From contig CAVQIM010000004.1 of NCBI GenBank assembly GCA_963712595.1, forward strand, positions 310,001 through 374,000: DNA of 64,000 nt, given 5' to 3'. Source of the DNA: VRUE01 sp963712595. GTDB lineage: Bacteria; Actinomycetota; Thermoleophilia; Solirubrobacterales; 70-9. Position numbers and translations under genes: made by a program. Positions 1 to 8,464 of the stretch are shown here, piece by piece (position 1 is the first letter of the stretch; each line of letters begins with the position of its first letter). Under the pieces are notes generated by a model that worked only from the letters and a program-made list of their open reading frames with translations, did no database searches and had not been told where the DNA came from.

Positions 1-36
1 TCCCTGCGTCCTAGTCAGGCTTGGTTTTCGCGGCCG
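1..36. repeat. Right part of a nested stem-loop intergenic element, cut by the window edge
   Basis: Bases 1-23 recur exactly at 40214-40236. The following GGTTTTCGCGGCCG-like segment matches, with few differences, the right arm of the element at 12674-12795. The last codons and the TAG stop of the first gene lie inside it. The left arm would be outside the window. Confidence 0.6.
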
Positions 37-1246
37 GGATATCGCGTGGGTCCGCAAGCTCGGCGATGAGTGCGGACCAGGCGAAGTCGTGGGCGCCTAG
101 GCCGGCGCCGGTGCGGGGGTCGTAGTACTCGCGCAGGCCTTCGCGCTCGACCGCTCCGATCAGGCCTCGGGCCAGGCGTGCGGCGGCCTCCTCGTAGCCG
201 AGGCGGCGCAGGCCGATCCAGACCAGCCAGGCGGAGTTGACCCAGGTCGGGCCGCGCCAGTAGCGGCGCATCGGCCTTCGGGTGCCGCCGGGCGCGTAGC
301 TGGGCTCCGACACCGATACCGAAGGCGGGGCGACCGGGGTGAGGAACTCGCTTTGGTCGAGCAGGTGCTCCTCGACCAGGCGGTGGCCGATCTCTTCCGG
401 GAGGTCGGGGAGAGCCAGGGGAGCGAGGGCCGCCCAGGTGGTCACGGCCGGCCGGGCGGCTCCTGGCTCAACCCAGTCGAGGAAGAGGCCGCTCCGCTCG
501 TCCCAGAGCCGCTCGACCAGGGCTGGCGTCGCCGAGGGCCGCCCCAGCGCCTGCAGTGAGAGCGACCACATCGTGTTGACCAGGGTCTCGCAGAGGACCG
601 GCCCGCCGTGCTCGCGCACGCGGCCGGCATCGAAGTCGAGCTTGCGATTGTGCCGCACCAGCAGCGGGAAGCCAGGCCGCGCGCAGGAGCGCCATCCCCA
701 TACCGGGTCGAACTTGGGCGAGGCGTCGAGTCCGGACTCGTCGGGCTGCACGATCCAGAGCAGCCCGTCGCCCTCGAGGTCCCGGTTCGCGGACAGCCAA
801 TCGACCTGCGCAGCGATTCGCGGCTCCGCGGCCGGATCGCCGACCGCGATCCGCCAGGCCCAGGCGAGCAGCGGCGGTTGGATCGTCCCGGTCTGGAACG
901 AGCGCCGCGAGGCGACGTTGTAAAAGGGGAGTCGCGAGAGCGAGACCGGCCGCTCCCAGAAGATCGTGTGGCCGATGAAGCCGTCGGGCCGCTGGGCGGC
1001 GAGCAGGGTCTCCAGCTCCGCTCGCGAGCGCGCCGGGTCGAAGCGCCGCCAGACGATCGCGGCGAAGCAGGAGTCCCAGTACCACTGCCACGGGTAGCGG
1101 CTGGGACTGGGCCGGGTATAGGCGAAGCGGGTGCCGTCGCGCTCTCCCTCGATCCAGCTGCCGCGCAGCACTCCCTCAGCGAGCTCGGCCGCCGACGGGC
1201 CTGAAACACGCCTATGTGTCTCATATGAGGCCCGTCGGCCGCTCAA
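11..1246 (-). CDS. GH63/MGH1-like glycoside hydrolase
   Basis: Predicted (alpha/alpha)6-barrel glycosidase of the GH63-related mannosylglycerate/glucosylglycerate hydrolase or trehalase-like kind. Seen: the YPWQWYWDSCF block (about residues 51-61), DGFIGHTIFWERP, and C-terminal RRYWRGPTWVNSAWL and EYYDP blocks. At 411 residues it is near the length of the small members. No signal peptide is visible, so a cytoplasmic enzyme acting on a small glycoside is likely; the substrate cannot be set. The start is a TTG overlapping the upstream permease stop (TTGA), with no clear ribosome binding site, which suggests translational coupling. It is the last gene of a six-gene operon. Confidence 0.75.
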   Translation of the reverse strand: MSGRRASYETHRRVSGPSAAELAEGVLRGSWIEGERDGTRFAYTRPSPSRYPWQWYWDSCFAAIVWRRFDPARSRAELETLLAAQRPDGFIGHTIFWERPVSLSRLPFYNVASRRSFQTGTIQPPLLAWAWRIAVGDPAAEPRIAAQVDWLSANRDLEGDGLLWIVQPDESGLDASPKFDPVWGWRSCARPGFPLLVRHNRKLDFDAGRVREHGGPVLCETLVNTMWSLSLQALGRPSATPALVERLWDERSGLFLDWVEPGAARPAVTTWAALAPLALPDLPEEIGHRLVEEHLLDQSEFLTPVAPPSVSVSEPSYAPGGTRRPMRRYWRGPTWVNSAWLVWIGLRRLGYEEAAARLARGLIGAVEREGLREYYDPRTGAGLGAHDFAWSALIAELADPRDIPAAKTKPD

Positions 1247-2034
1247 TTTGCGGTGCGGCGCATCTCGCGCAGGGCGAGGGCGCCGAAGAGGGCGAGCATT
1301 CCGAGCAGGGCGACGATGCCGGGCCAGGTTTCCGCCCAGGTGACGCTGCCGACGAAGCCCTGGCGCGCCGCGTCCATCACCTGCGTCACCGGGTTGACTT
1401 CGGCGACGCTGCGCATCCAGGGCTGCAGCAGCGCTAGGGGCGCGTAGGCGGTGGTGGTGAGGATCAGCGCCATCATCCCCGCCTGCATCAGCGGTGCCGC
1501 CGATTGGCTCTTGAAGCGCAGCGCCAGCATCGAGCCCCAGCAGGCAGCGACCGCAGCCATCGCGGCGACCATGAAATAGGTGACGAGCAGCCCGTCGATG
1601 CCCGGCCAGCCGGCGCCGAGGAAGAGGGCGATGGTGAGCACGAACGTGGCGGGGATCAAGGCCCTGGTGCTGGCGGCGAGGACGTTTCCGGTGAGAAGTA
1701 CCCAGCGCGGCGCGGGGGAGACCAGTAGCCGGTCGACCCAGCCCCCCTCGATGTCGCGGGCGAGGTTTACCCCGGCCGCGGCGCCGGTGAAGCCGGCCCC
1801 CTGCAGCATGCTGACCGGGACGATGAAGCTCTCATAGGTGCCGGTGCTGAAGCCGCTCAGCTGGGTGAGCGCGCCGAAGACGCCGTTGAGGCCGAGGAAG
1901 AAGATCGTCGGGGCCAGCACGCCGGGGATCGCCGCCCCGGGCACGCGCAGCAGCTCGTTCCTGGCCCGCGCCATCAGCGCCGCGATCGTCGCCAGGTTCG
2001 CGCGCCATTCAGGGATCGTCGCTGCGGCCTCCAT
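1243..2034 (-). CDS. ABC-2 type transporter permease (second copy)
   Basis: Integral membrane permease of the DrrB/ABC-2 family, 263 residues with about six hydrophobic segments. The central LARDIEGGWVDRLLVSPAPR segment matches the cytoplasmic loop that contacts the ATPase in this family. Its ATG overlaps the stop of the other permease (ATGA) and its stop overlaps the glycosidase start. The two permeases presumably pair with the single ATPase as a heterodimeric exporter; the cargo is unknown. The upstream amidase and downstream glycosidase suggest a small amide or glycoside, which is inference. Confidence 0.85.
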   Translation of the reverse strand: MEAAATIPEWRANLATIAALMARARNELLRVPGAAIPGVLAPTIFFLGLNGVFGALTQLSGFSTGTYESFIVPVSMLQGAGFTGAAAGVNLARDIEGGWVDRLLVSPAPRWVLLTGNVLAASTRALIPATFVLTIALFLGAGWPGIDGLLVTYFMVAAMAAVAACWGSMLALRFKSQSAAPLMQAGMMALILTTTAYAPLALLQPWMRSVAEVNPVTQVMDAARQGFVGSVTWAETWPGIVALLGMLALFGALALREMRRTAN

Positions 2035-2819
2035 CAGCCCACCCGCAGCCGGTGCCGCAGCGCCCTGGCGCTCAGCGCCAGCCCGAGGGCGACGATCCCG
2101 GCGATCGCCAGGAGCGCCTCGATCTCCTCGGAGAGGCTGATCCCGGAGATGATCGGATCGCGGATGCCTTCGACGATGAAGCTGAGCGGGTTGTATTCGG
2201 CGATCGCCTTCGCCGGCTGGATCATCAGCTCGTTGGGGAAGAAGGCGGAGGAGAGGAAGAGCAGCACCAGGACCAGCGGGAAGAGGCCCTGGACGACGCT
2301 GGCGCTGCCGGTCCGCAACGCAATCGCTGCGCCGATGCCACCCACTGCCATCGCCGTTGCGGTGACCAGCGCGATCGCGATCAGCGCGCCCGGAACCCCG
2401 CTGGCGATTTCGGCCCCGAAGACCAGCCCGATCGCGAGGAACCAGAGCGAGGCGAAGAGCCCCAGCGCCGCCGTTCCGGCCAGGCGTCCGAGCACGATCG
2501 TGTAGCGCGGGATCGGCGCCGAGAAGAGGCGATCGGTGAAGCCCATCTCGATGTCGACCGCGAGGGCGATGCCGCCGCTGTTGCCGGCCAGCATCAGCGA
2601 CTGCATCATCGCCCCGGCCAGCATGAACTGGAGGAAGCTCTGCACCGGCGGGAAGCCGGGCAGGTTGACCGCCCCGCCCGCGCCCCCAGTCTGGATCGCC
2701 AGCAGCAGGGTGGGAAAGACGAGGATCGGCGCCATCAGCTGCGGGCGGCGGAAGGTCTGGCGGATCGAGCGCGCTCCCAGCGCCCGCACCACCCGCAGGT
2801 TGGTGGCGAGCCCGCTCAA
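2034..2819 (-). CDS. ABC-2 type transporter permease (first copy)
   Basis: Membrane permease of the ABC-2/DrrB type, about 261 residues. The IEMGFTDRLFSAPIPR segment is the counterpart of the coupling loop in the neighbouring permease, and AFFPNELMIQPAKAIAEYNPLSF is typical of the C-terminal half. The start chosen is TTG, overlapping the stop of the ATPase gene as TTGA and opening LSGLATNLRVVRALG. A much longer reading of this frame into the ATPase gene is rejected because it has low-complexity Arg/Pro/Gly composition. Works with the ATPase and the second permease. Confidence 0.85.
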   Translation of the reverse strand: MSGLATNLRVVRALGARSIRQTFRRPQLMAPILVFPTLLLAIQTGGAGGAVNLPGFPPVQSFLQFMLAGAMMQSLMLAGNSGGIALAVDIEMGFTDRLFSAPIPRYTIVLGRLAGTAALGLFASLWFLAIGLVFGAEIASGVPGALIAIALVTATAMAVGGIGAAIALRTGSASVVQGLFPLVLVLLFLSSAFFPNELMIQPAKAIAEYNPLSFIVEGIRDPIISGISLSEEIEALLAIAGIVALGLALSARALRHRLRVG

Positions 2820-3784
2820 GCCTCGACCGCCTCTTGCCCTGCCTTTGCCTCCTCCTTCTCCAGGTGGTGGCCGGTCTTCTCGACGAAGACGTCGTCGAGC
2901 GTGGGGCGGACCAGCTCGAGGGACTCGATCGCGATCCCGACGTCGTCGAGGGCGCGGACGACGCGCGGGATGTCGGCAGCGCCGTTTGCGACCTCGACCA
3001 GCACGGTCCTGCCGTCCTTCGGAGGCAACAGCTTGCCGACTCTGGCGCAGGCCTCCTCGGCTGCCGCGATCGAGCCCTCGGCGAGCTGCAGCTGGACGTG
3101 GGGGTGGCCGATCTCGGCCTTGAGCGACTCGGGCGTGCCTTCGGCGACGATCCCGCCGCGGTCGATGATCGCGACGTTGTCGGCGAGCTGGTCGGCCTCC
3201 TCGAGGTACTGGGTGGTGAGGAATACGGTCGTGCCCTCGTCGTTCAGCGCCCGCACCTCCTCCCAGATCGTTTTGCGGCTGACCGGGTCGAGGCCGGTGG
3301 TCGGCTCGTCGAGGAAGAGCACGCGCGGCTCGTGGACGAGGGCCGCGGCGAGGTCGAGCCGCCGCTGCATCCCACCCGAGTAGGTGCCGACGCGGCGGTC
3401 GGCGGCTTCCGCGAGGTCGACCCGCTCGAGCAGGTCGTCGGCGCGTCGCTTGCCCTCGCCGCCCGGCAGGCCCTGCAGCGTCGCCTGCAGGCGGATCAGC
3501 TCGCGACCGGTCATCAGCGGGTCGAGCGCCGCCTCCTGCAACGCCACGCCGATCGAGGCCCGTACCGCGCGCGCCTCGCGGACCACGTCGTGGCCGGCGA
3601 CGGTCGCCCTTCCCCCGGTGGGCAGCAGCAGCGTGGTCAGCATCCGCACGGTCGTCGTCTTGCCGGCGCCGTTGGGGCCGAGGAACCCGTAGATCTCGCC
3701 CTCGTCGACCTCGAGGTCGACTCCCCGGACCGCGAGCACGTCGTCGAAGGCGCGCTCGAGTCCCTCGACGACGATTGCGGGCAT
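2816..3784 (-). CDS. ABC transporter ATP-binding protein (DrrA-like)
   Basis: Cytoplasmic ATPase driving the two adjacent permeases; 322 residues. Walker A is GPNGAGKTT (about residues 36-44), the signature is YSGGMQRR, Walker B is VLFLDEPTTGLDP, with a switch His replaced by Gln in FLTTQYLEEA, as is common in DrrA-type proteins. The roughly 100-residue C-terminal extension ends in PTLDDVFVEKTG, the usual DrrA ending. ATG overlaps the amidase stop (ATGA). The family exports hydrophobic compounds and drugs; the substrate is unknown here. Confidence 0.93.
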   Translation of the reverse strand: MPAIVVEGLERAFDDVLAVRGVDLEVDEGEIYGFLGPNGAGKTTTVRMLTTLLLPTGGRATVAGHDVVREARAVRASIGVALQEAALDPLMTGRELIRLQATLQGLPGGEGKRRADDLLERVDLAEAADRRVGTYSGGMQRRLDLAAALVHEPRVLFLDEPTTGLDPVSRKTIWEEVRALNDEGTTVFLTTQYLEEADQLADNVAIIDRGGIVAEGTPESLKAEIGHPHVQLQLAEGSIAAAEEACARVGKLLPPKDGRTVLVEVANGAADIPRVVRALDDVGIAIESLELVRPTLDDVFVEKTGHHLEKEEAKAGQEAVEA

Positions 3785-5154
3785 CAGGTTCCCGCTGGCT
3801 CGGCCCGCGCCAGCGGTGGCAGCGACTCGACCCAGCGCCGCCCATTGGCGCGCTCGAGCGCCTCGGCGGCGTCGAGCAACAGCCCGTCGCGCCCCCAGGC
3901 GCCCTGCAGTTGCAGGGCGATCGGCAGCCCGTCCGCGCTGAGCCCGACCGGGACGCTGATCGCCGGGATGCCGGTCAGGTTGGCCAGGGCGGCGCCACGC
4001 ACGTTCGCCTGATCTGCCGTCAGCGTTCCGGAGGGCAGCTCGACCAGGGGCGACTCCAGCGGCGGCGCGACGGCCGGGATGGTGGGCCAGGCGATCGCGT
4101 CGACTTCGGCGAAGAGCGCCGCCAGCCGCCGTCGCATCAGGGTGCGCACGCGCGCCGCCTGCACCGACGCCGCCGCCGGCAGCAGCATCCGGTACTTGAT
4201 GAAGCCGCGGTTGATCGGGCTGATCTCGGGATGGAGGCCGTTGAGTCGCTGCGGTGCGACGCCGTTCATGGCCTCGGTGTTGATCTCCAGGATCGCCGCC
4301 AGCGTCGCCGCCTCGAGATCCGCCAGCTCGACCTCCCGCACCTCGCCGTTGGTCTCGGCGCGCAGCGCCTCGATTGCCGCCTCGCAGGCGTCGCGCACCT
4401 CGGGGGTGACGTCTTCGGAGACCGCGTCGCGGACGATGCCGATCCGCAGTCCGCTCGCGTCGCCCGCCGGCAGCTCCTTGCCGAAGAGCGCCGAGCCGAG
4501 CAGGCGGCAATCGGCTGCGTCGGCGCAGAGGGGCCCGGATACGATCAGCGTGGTCACGGCGGCCATGTGGTGGCCCGCCATTGCCGAGCGACCGAAGGTC
4601 GGCTTCAACCCGGTCAGGCCGCAGTAGGCGGCGGGGAAGCGGATCGAGCCGAGTCCGTCGGCTCCCACGGCCCCGGCGACCAGGCGCGCCGCTGTCGCCG
4701 CGGCCGGACCGCTGGAGGAGCCGCCAGGGCAGCGCTCGGTGTCCCAGGGGTTGCGGGCGGCGCCGTAGACGGAGACGTTGCCGGTGCTGCCAGAGCCCAG
4801 CTCGTGCATGTTTCCGACGCCGACGATGACGGCGCCGGCGTCGCGCAGCGCGAGGTAGGGGCCGGACTCGCCGGGCGCGGTGGGGGCGAGCAGCTCCGCG
4901 GCGCCGAAGCGCTGCGCCCGCCAGGGCAGCGGCCACTCGTCCTTGATCACGATCGGCACGCCGCGAAGCGGTCCCTCCGGGGCGGCCGCGAGCATCTCCC
5001 GCGAGCGCTCGGGGAACGTCTCCACGACGGCGTTGATCGCCGGGTTTCGCTCCTCGATCCGGCTGAGGGCGGAGTCGAGCAGCTCGGCGGGGTCGACCTC
5101 GCCGGAGGCGATCGCCTCCGCTTGGTCGCGCAATGGGAGGTCGAGGGCGCTCAC
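3784..5154 (-). CDS. Amidase signature-family hydrolase
   Basis: Amidase of the Ser-cisSer-Lys family (GatA/AtzE type), 456 residues. Seen: the catalytic Lys in VPIVIKDEW (about residue 71), the cis-Ser in GGSSSG (about 146), and the nucleophile Ser in LGSIRFPAAYCG (about 170); GLKPTFGR follows as usual. The start is a GTG overlapping the stop of the preceding 62-codon gene (GTGA), so the two are translationally coupled. That small partner favours an AtzE-like or GatCA-like pair over a lone amidase. Substrate unknown; cytoplasmic. The longer in-frame extension upstream is judged non-coding. Confidence 0.9.
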   Translation of the reverse strand: MSALDLPLRDQAEAIASGEVDPAELLDSALSRIEERNPAINAVVETFPERSREMLAAAPEGPLRGVPIVIKDEWPLPWRAQRFGAAELLAPTAPGESGPYLALRDAGAVIVGVGNMHELGSGSTGNVSVYGAARNPWDTERCPGGSSSGPAAATAARLVAGAVGADGLGSIRFPAAYCGLTGLKPTFGRSAMAGHHMAAVTTLIVSGPLCADAADCRLLGSALFGKELPAGDASGLRIGIVRDAVSEDVTPEVRDACEAAIEALRAETNGEVREVELADLEAATLAAILEINTEAMNGVAPQRLNGLHPEISPINRGFIKYRMLLPAAASVQAARVRTLMRRRLAALFAEVDAIAWPTIPAVAPPLESPLVELPSGTLTADQANVRGAALANLTGIPAISVPVGLSADGLPIALQLQGAWGRDGLLLDAAEALERANGRRWVESLPPLARAEPAGT

Positions 5155-5339
5155 GTTTGCTCCGGCGCTTTGGACATGTCCGGATTTCTCTCCGGCTCGA
5201 TTTCGCCGAGGTCGAGCGAGAGCAGGTTCAGGATTGCGGGCCAGAACATTTGGTGGGCGGCGTTCATCACCGCGAGGTCGACCTCGTCGGCCTCGATCCC
5301 CAACGAGGCGAGTCCGGCGGGAATGAACTGATCCTCCAT
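5151..5339 (-). CDS. AtzG/GatC-like small amidase partner
   Basis: 62-residue acidic helical protein that directly precedes and overlaps the amidase gene. The segment AVMNAAHQMFWPAILNLLSLDL followed by an acidic GEIEPERNP tail resembles the pattern of AtzG (DUF4089) and GatC: small helical proteins that wrap their amidase. This rests on pattern, size and position, not on a search. The ATG at its start is followed by GAGGATCAG; only a weak ribosome site is visible. First gene of the operon; the leader to the divergent secreted gene is about 120 bases and should hold both promoters. Confidence 0.6.
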   Translation of the reverse strand: MEDQFIPAGLASLGIEADEVDLAVMNAAHQMFWPAILNLLSLDLGEIEPERNPDMSKAPEQT

Positions 5340-5457
5340 ACCGGCAGGCAACCCTACCGGGGACGCCTGGCCGGGATCGTGCAATACGGCACGGAGCGGT
5401 GCATCCAGCCGGCCGGAAAGGCAGAATCGTGGCCGCAACCCGGGTCGAGGCTTCGGG

Positions 5458-6234
5458 TTGCAGGTTGAGATCGTGAGAGAGGCAGCCGAAAACAGCGGTG
5501 GATCGCGAGCGCCGGTGGCGCTCGCGCTCGCCTGCGCCCTCGCCGCCTTGATCGCGGCGCTCTGGCCCGGCGCCGCCGGCTCGGCGCCGATGCGCGTGGT
5601 CACCCTTGGACAGACCGCGACGACACCACCCCCTTCCTGCCCGGGCAAGATCGTCAACAACGTCGAGGTGGTTCCCTGCCGGGTCGAGGGGCACGTCACC
5701 GGGTTCCAGGCGATTGCCGGTGGGGTGGAAAAGCCCTACGAGGTTCCCTTCGACGGCAAGATCGTCGCCTGGTCGATCACCCTGGCACGGCCCTCCCGCA
5801 CCGACACGAAAACCACCACAAACGAGGTCGGCTTCTTCAACGAATTCCTGGGGGCACCCTCGCAGGCCCGCATCGGTGTCCTGCGCCCGATCGAAGATTC
5901 CAAGCCGCCCAAATACACGCTCGTGCGCCAGAGCCCGCTCGAGGTGCTCAACCCCTATTTCGGCAGCACCCCGATCTTTGCCCTCGACCATCCGCTCTCG
6001 GTTCTGCGCGGCCAGATCGTTGCCCTCACCGTGCCGACCTGGGCGCCGATGTTCGCCTTCAACGTCTCCGAAGAAGAAACCTGGCGCGGCAGCCGCCTCG
6101 AGGATCACTGCGCCTCCAAGGAAGACATCCAGGGCGGCCACCCGCAGCAGGGAGTGGGCAAGACCAAGACGTACGGCTGCTACTACTCCAATGCTCGGTT
6201 GCTCTATACGGCGACGGTCGTTGCAAAACCCTGA
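5458..6234 (+). CDS. Secreted protein of unknown function
   Basis: About 258 residues from a TTG, or about 253 from the in-frame GTG at 5473, which I prefer because the residues before it add nothing to the signal peptide. The N terminus has a hydrophobic stretch (VALALACALAALIAALWPGAAGSA), so export is likely. Mature cysteines occur in SCPGK, PCRVEG, HCASK and YGCYYS, suggesting disulfides. The mature part looks like a beta-rich exported domain. I do not recognise the family. Transcribed divergently from the amidase operon. Confidence 0.7.
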   Translation: MQVEIVREAAENSGGSRAPVALALACALAALIAALWPGAAGSAPMRVVTLGQTATTPPPSCPGKIVNNVEVVPCRVEGHVTGFQAIAGGVEKPYEVPFDGKIVAWSITLARPSRTDTKTTTNEVGFFNEFLGAPSQARIGVLRPIEDSKPPKYTLVRQSPLEVLNPYFGSTPIFALDHPLSVLRGQIVALTVPTWAPMFAFNVSEEETWRGSRLEDHCASKEDIQGGHPQQGVGKTKTYGCYYSNARLLYTATVVAKP

Positions 6235-6290
6235 CGAAGTCTTGACACCCTGCGCGCCACGCGTGCGGCGAGCGCCTTCACCATCGGGGC

Positions 6291-6545
6291 GTGCTGACTG
6301 TCGCCTCCCTTCTGCTCCTTGCTTCGGTCTTTCCACGGGCGGAAGACCCCTGGCCCGATAGCGTCGGGCTCGGATTCCCAATTGCAATGGCAGGCGCCGG
6401 AGGGATCGTGGCAAGCGTCCTGTTTGCCGAGGCGTCCGAAGCCCGACGGGATAGGGCCGTCCGCTACGGGGGGCTCTGGGGCTTCGGGCTCGGCACCCTT
6501 CTTTACGCGCTCTCCGTCCTCGATCAGGTAGTCTCAGGGCGATGA
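6291..6545 (+). CDS. Small membrane protein, unknown function
   Basis: 84 residues from a GTG. Three hydrophobic stretches (LTVASLLLLASVF; IAMAGAGGIVASVLF; GLWGFGLGTLLYALSVL) separated by a charged EASEARRDRAVR loop predict a small integral membrane protein. Its stop overlaps the start of the next gene (ATGA), so the two form a pair. No family recognised. Confidence 0.6.
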   Translation: MLTVASLLLLASVFPRAEDPWPDSVGLGFPIAMAGAGGIVASVLFAEASEARRDRAVRYGGLWGFGLGTLLYALSVLDQVVSGR

Positions 6546-6739
6546 AACGTTTTGTCCGATCGCTTCCCTGGCAGGGCCTGCTTCTCGGTCTCAGCAGTCT
6601 GCTGTTGGTGGGGATGGTCGAAAGGGAAGCGGCGATCAGCTACCTGGTCGTCTGCGGACTCGTGGCGCTCATGATCCGGCAAAGCTGGGCTCGCCACCGG
6701 CGCGACAAGGGCCGACCCGCGCTGCGCAAGCCGAGCTAA
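6542..6739 (+). CDS. Small membrane protein, unknown function
   Basis: 65 residues with two hydrophobic segments (GLLLGLSSLLLVGMV and ISYLVVCGLVALMI) and a strongly basic tail (RQSWARHRRDKGRPALRKPS) that should face the cytoplasm. Start overlaps the upstream small membrane gene by four bases, implying coupled translation. Its stop overlaps, tail to tail, the stop of the zinc-ribbon gene on the other strand. Function unknown. Confidence 0.6.
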   Translation: MKRFVRSLPWQGLLLGLSSLLLVGMVEREAAISYLVVCGLVALMIRQSWARHRRDKGRPALRKPS

Positions 6740-6999
6740 AGGGCTTCTTGCCTAAGCCCGCAGTACGGGCAGTCGCTGACGTCGAGGCCGATCAGCTGGT
6801 TGCAGCGGCGGCAATCCCGGAGATTCTCGGGGGTGCGGGGGAGGGAAGAGGCCGAGGGTGCGAGGGGGAGGACCATCGCGACGGGCTCCATCTCCTCGCC
6901 GGTCTCGCGGTCGAGGTAGACCGCGCCCGGCTCGGCGTGGGCAAGGGCCTCGCGGCCGGAGGCCGGGGCGCGCATGCGGTAGAGCTGCCTCTCATTCAT
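6736..6999 (-). CDS. Small zinc-ribbon protein
   Basis: 87 residues from the ATG giving MNERQLYRMRAP. The C terminus carries CRRCNQL...DCPYCGL, two CxxC knuckles 12 residues apart that form a rubredoxin-like zinc ribbon. The N-terminal half (GAVYLDRETGEEMEPVAMVL) may be a short beta domain. A longer reading starting 20 codons upstream exists but adds only an Arg-rich stretch, so I use the internal ATG. Function not known. Confidence 0.65.
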   Translation of the reverse strand: MNERQLYRMRAPASGREALAHAEPGAVYLDRETGEEMEPVAMVLPLAPSASSLPRTPENLRDCRRCNQLIGLDVSDCPYCGLRQEAL

Positions 7000-7105
7000 T
7001 GAAACGGCACAATAATGCACCCGCCGCCCCCGGACGCGGGAGCGGATGCCTGTCCACATCTGATTCTTCAGGCATCCGCGGAAGCAGAGGAGGCGGCGGC
7101 TATCT

Positions 7106-8449
7106 ATGCGCGTCCTCCTCTTTCACGGCTACATGCTGCGCGGCACCGGCAGCAACATCTACAACGCCAATCTGGCCAGGGCGCTTGCCGGGCTCGGGCA
7201 CGAGGTGCACCTCCTCTGCCAGGACCGCGAGACCAGGATCGAGGGCGTCGAGATCCACAACCCCGATATCGGCGGCCTGCTCCCGGTCTACGTCAAGGAC
7301 CCGTATGAGGGCTTCGAGGTCAAGGCGTTTCCCGAGCTGAGCGACGAGGAGCTCGACCGTTACCTCGACGCGAATGTCGCCGCCGTGCGCGAGGTCGCCG
7401 CGCGGGTCGGCTCCTTTGACGCCGCCCTCGCAAACCACCTCGTGATGGGGCCGGCGATCCTCGCCCGCGCCGACGTCGGCCCCTTCGCCGCCAAGATCCA
7501 CGGTTCTGCCCTCGAGTACACGGTCAAGCCCAACCCGCGGTTTCTTCCCTACGCCGAAGAGGGCATGGAGGCGGCCAGCGGCGTTCTCGTCGGCTCTCGC
7601 CACACGGCAGAGTCGCTCTGGGCGGCGCTGCCGGATGTGGCAGGTCTTGCGGAGAAGACGCGACTTGGGCCCCCGGGAGTCGACACGGAGGCGTTTCGGC
7701 CGCGGGTCCAGTCGCTCCACCCGCGGAGAGTCGTCTTCGTCGGCAAGCTGATCGTCTCCAAGGGGGTAGATCTCCTGCTTGCCGCTTGGCCGCTTGTCAG
7801 GGCAAAGCACCCGGACGCGCGTCTCGAAGTTGCCGGTTTCGGAGAGTACGAGGCGGGGCTCCGTCGCCTGCTTGCCGCGCTCGAACAGGGCAACCTCGCA
7901 GGGGCTCGTACGGTCGCCGATGCCGGCTGGGGCCTGGAGGGCGGGGAGGAGGCACCGTTGCCGATCCTCTCTACATTCCTCGCCGATCCGCCTGCCGGCT
8001 ATGTGGAAGCTGCGAAGGCTGCAGCGGGATCGGTCGAGCTCATCGGGCGGCTGGAGCACGATGAGGTGGCTGAGCTGCTGCCCGGCGCGGAGGCGCTGGT
8101 GATGCCGAGCACGTTCCCGGAGGCGTTTGGGATGGTGGCCGCGGAGGCAGCCGCTTGTGGAGTGCTGCCGGTGTCAGCGGGCCACTCGGGAATGCTGGAG
8201 GTATCTCGGCAGCTGGCCGCGGCGCTGCCAGGCGAGGTCGGCTGGCTGACCTCGTTCCCGGTCGAGCGGGGAGCGGTGGAGGCGATTGCGGAGCGGTTGA
8301 ACGCGTGGCTGGTCCTCAGCGAGGGGAAGCGGATCGAGGCGCGCGAGGCCTTGGTCGAGACCGCCCGGGGGCTCTGGAGCTGGGAGGGCGTCGCCCGCGG
8401 CGCGATCGCCGCTTCGCGGGGCGACCTTGACCGTCTGCCGCTTGCATAG
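7106..8449 (+). CDS. GT4-family glycosyltransferase
   Basis: 447-residue GT-B glycosyltransferase. The N-terminal Rossmann domain opens with the family-typical MRVLLFHGYMLRGTGSNIYNANLARAL pattern (glycine-rich acceptor loop). The C-terminal domain shows FVGKLIVSKGVDLLL, LIGRLEHDEVAELL and the nucleotide-sugar site MPSTFPEAFGMVAAEAAACG with the EX7E glutamates. No transmembrane segment is seen. A GAGGCGG ribosome site precedes the ATG. It ends 15 bases before ctaC and may share its transcript. Donor and acceptor unknown. Confidence 0.88.
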   Translation: MRVLLFHGYMLRGTGSNIYNANLARALAGLGHEVHLLCQDRETRIEGVEIHNPDIGGLLPVYVKDPYEGFEVKAFPELSDEELDRYLDANVAAVREVAARVGSFDAALANHLVMGPAILARADVGPFAAKIHGSALEYTVKPNPRFLPYAEEGMEAASGVLVGSRHTAESLWAALPDVAGLAEKTRLGPPGVDTEAFRPRVQSLHPRRVVFVGKLIVSKGVDLLLAAWPLVRAKHPDARLEVAGFGEYEAGLRRLLAALEQGNLAGARTVADAGWGLEGGEEAPLPILSTFLADPPAGYVEAAKAAAGSVELIGRLEHDEVAELLPGAEALVMPSTFPEAFGMVAAEAAACGVLPVSAGHSGMLEVSRQLAAALPGEVGWLTSFPVERGAVEAIAERLNAWLVLSEGKRIEAREALVETARGLWSWEGVARGAIAASRGDLDRLPLA

Positions 8450-8464
8450 AATGCGCCCCCGCCG

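Noticed and set aside
5155..6414. Upstream extension of the amidase frame
   Set aside because: Arg/Gly-rich shadow antisense to the secreted gene; the GTG overlapping the AtzG-like stop is a better start.
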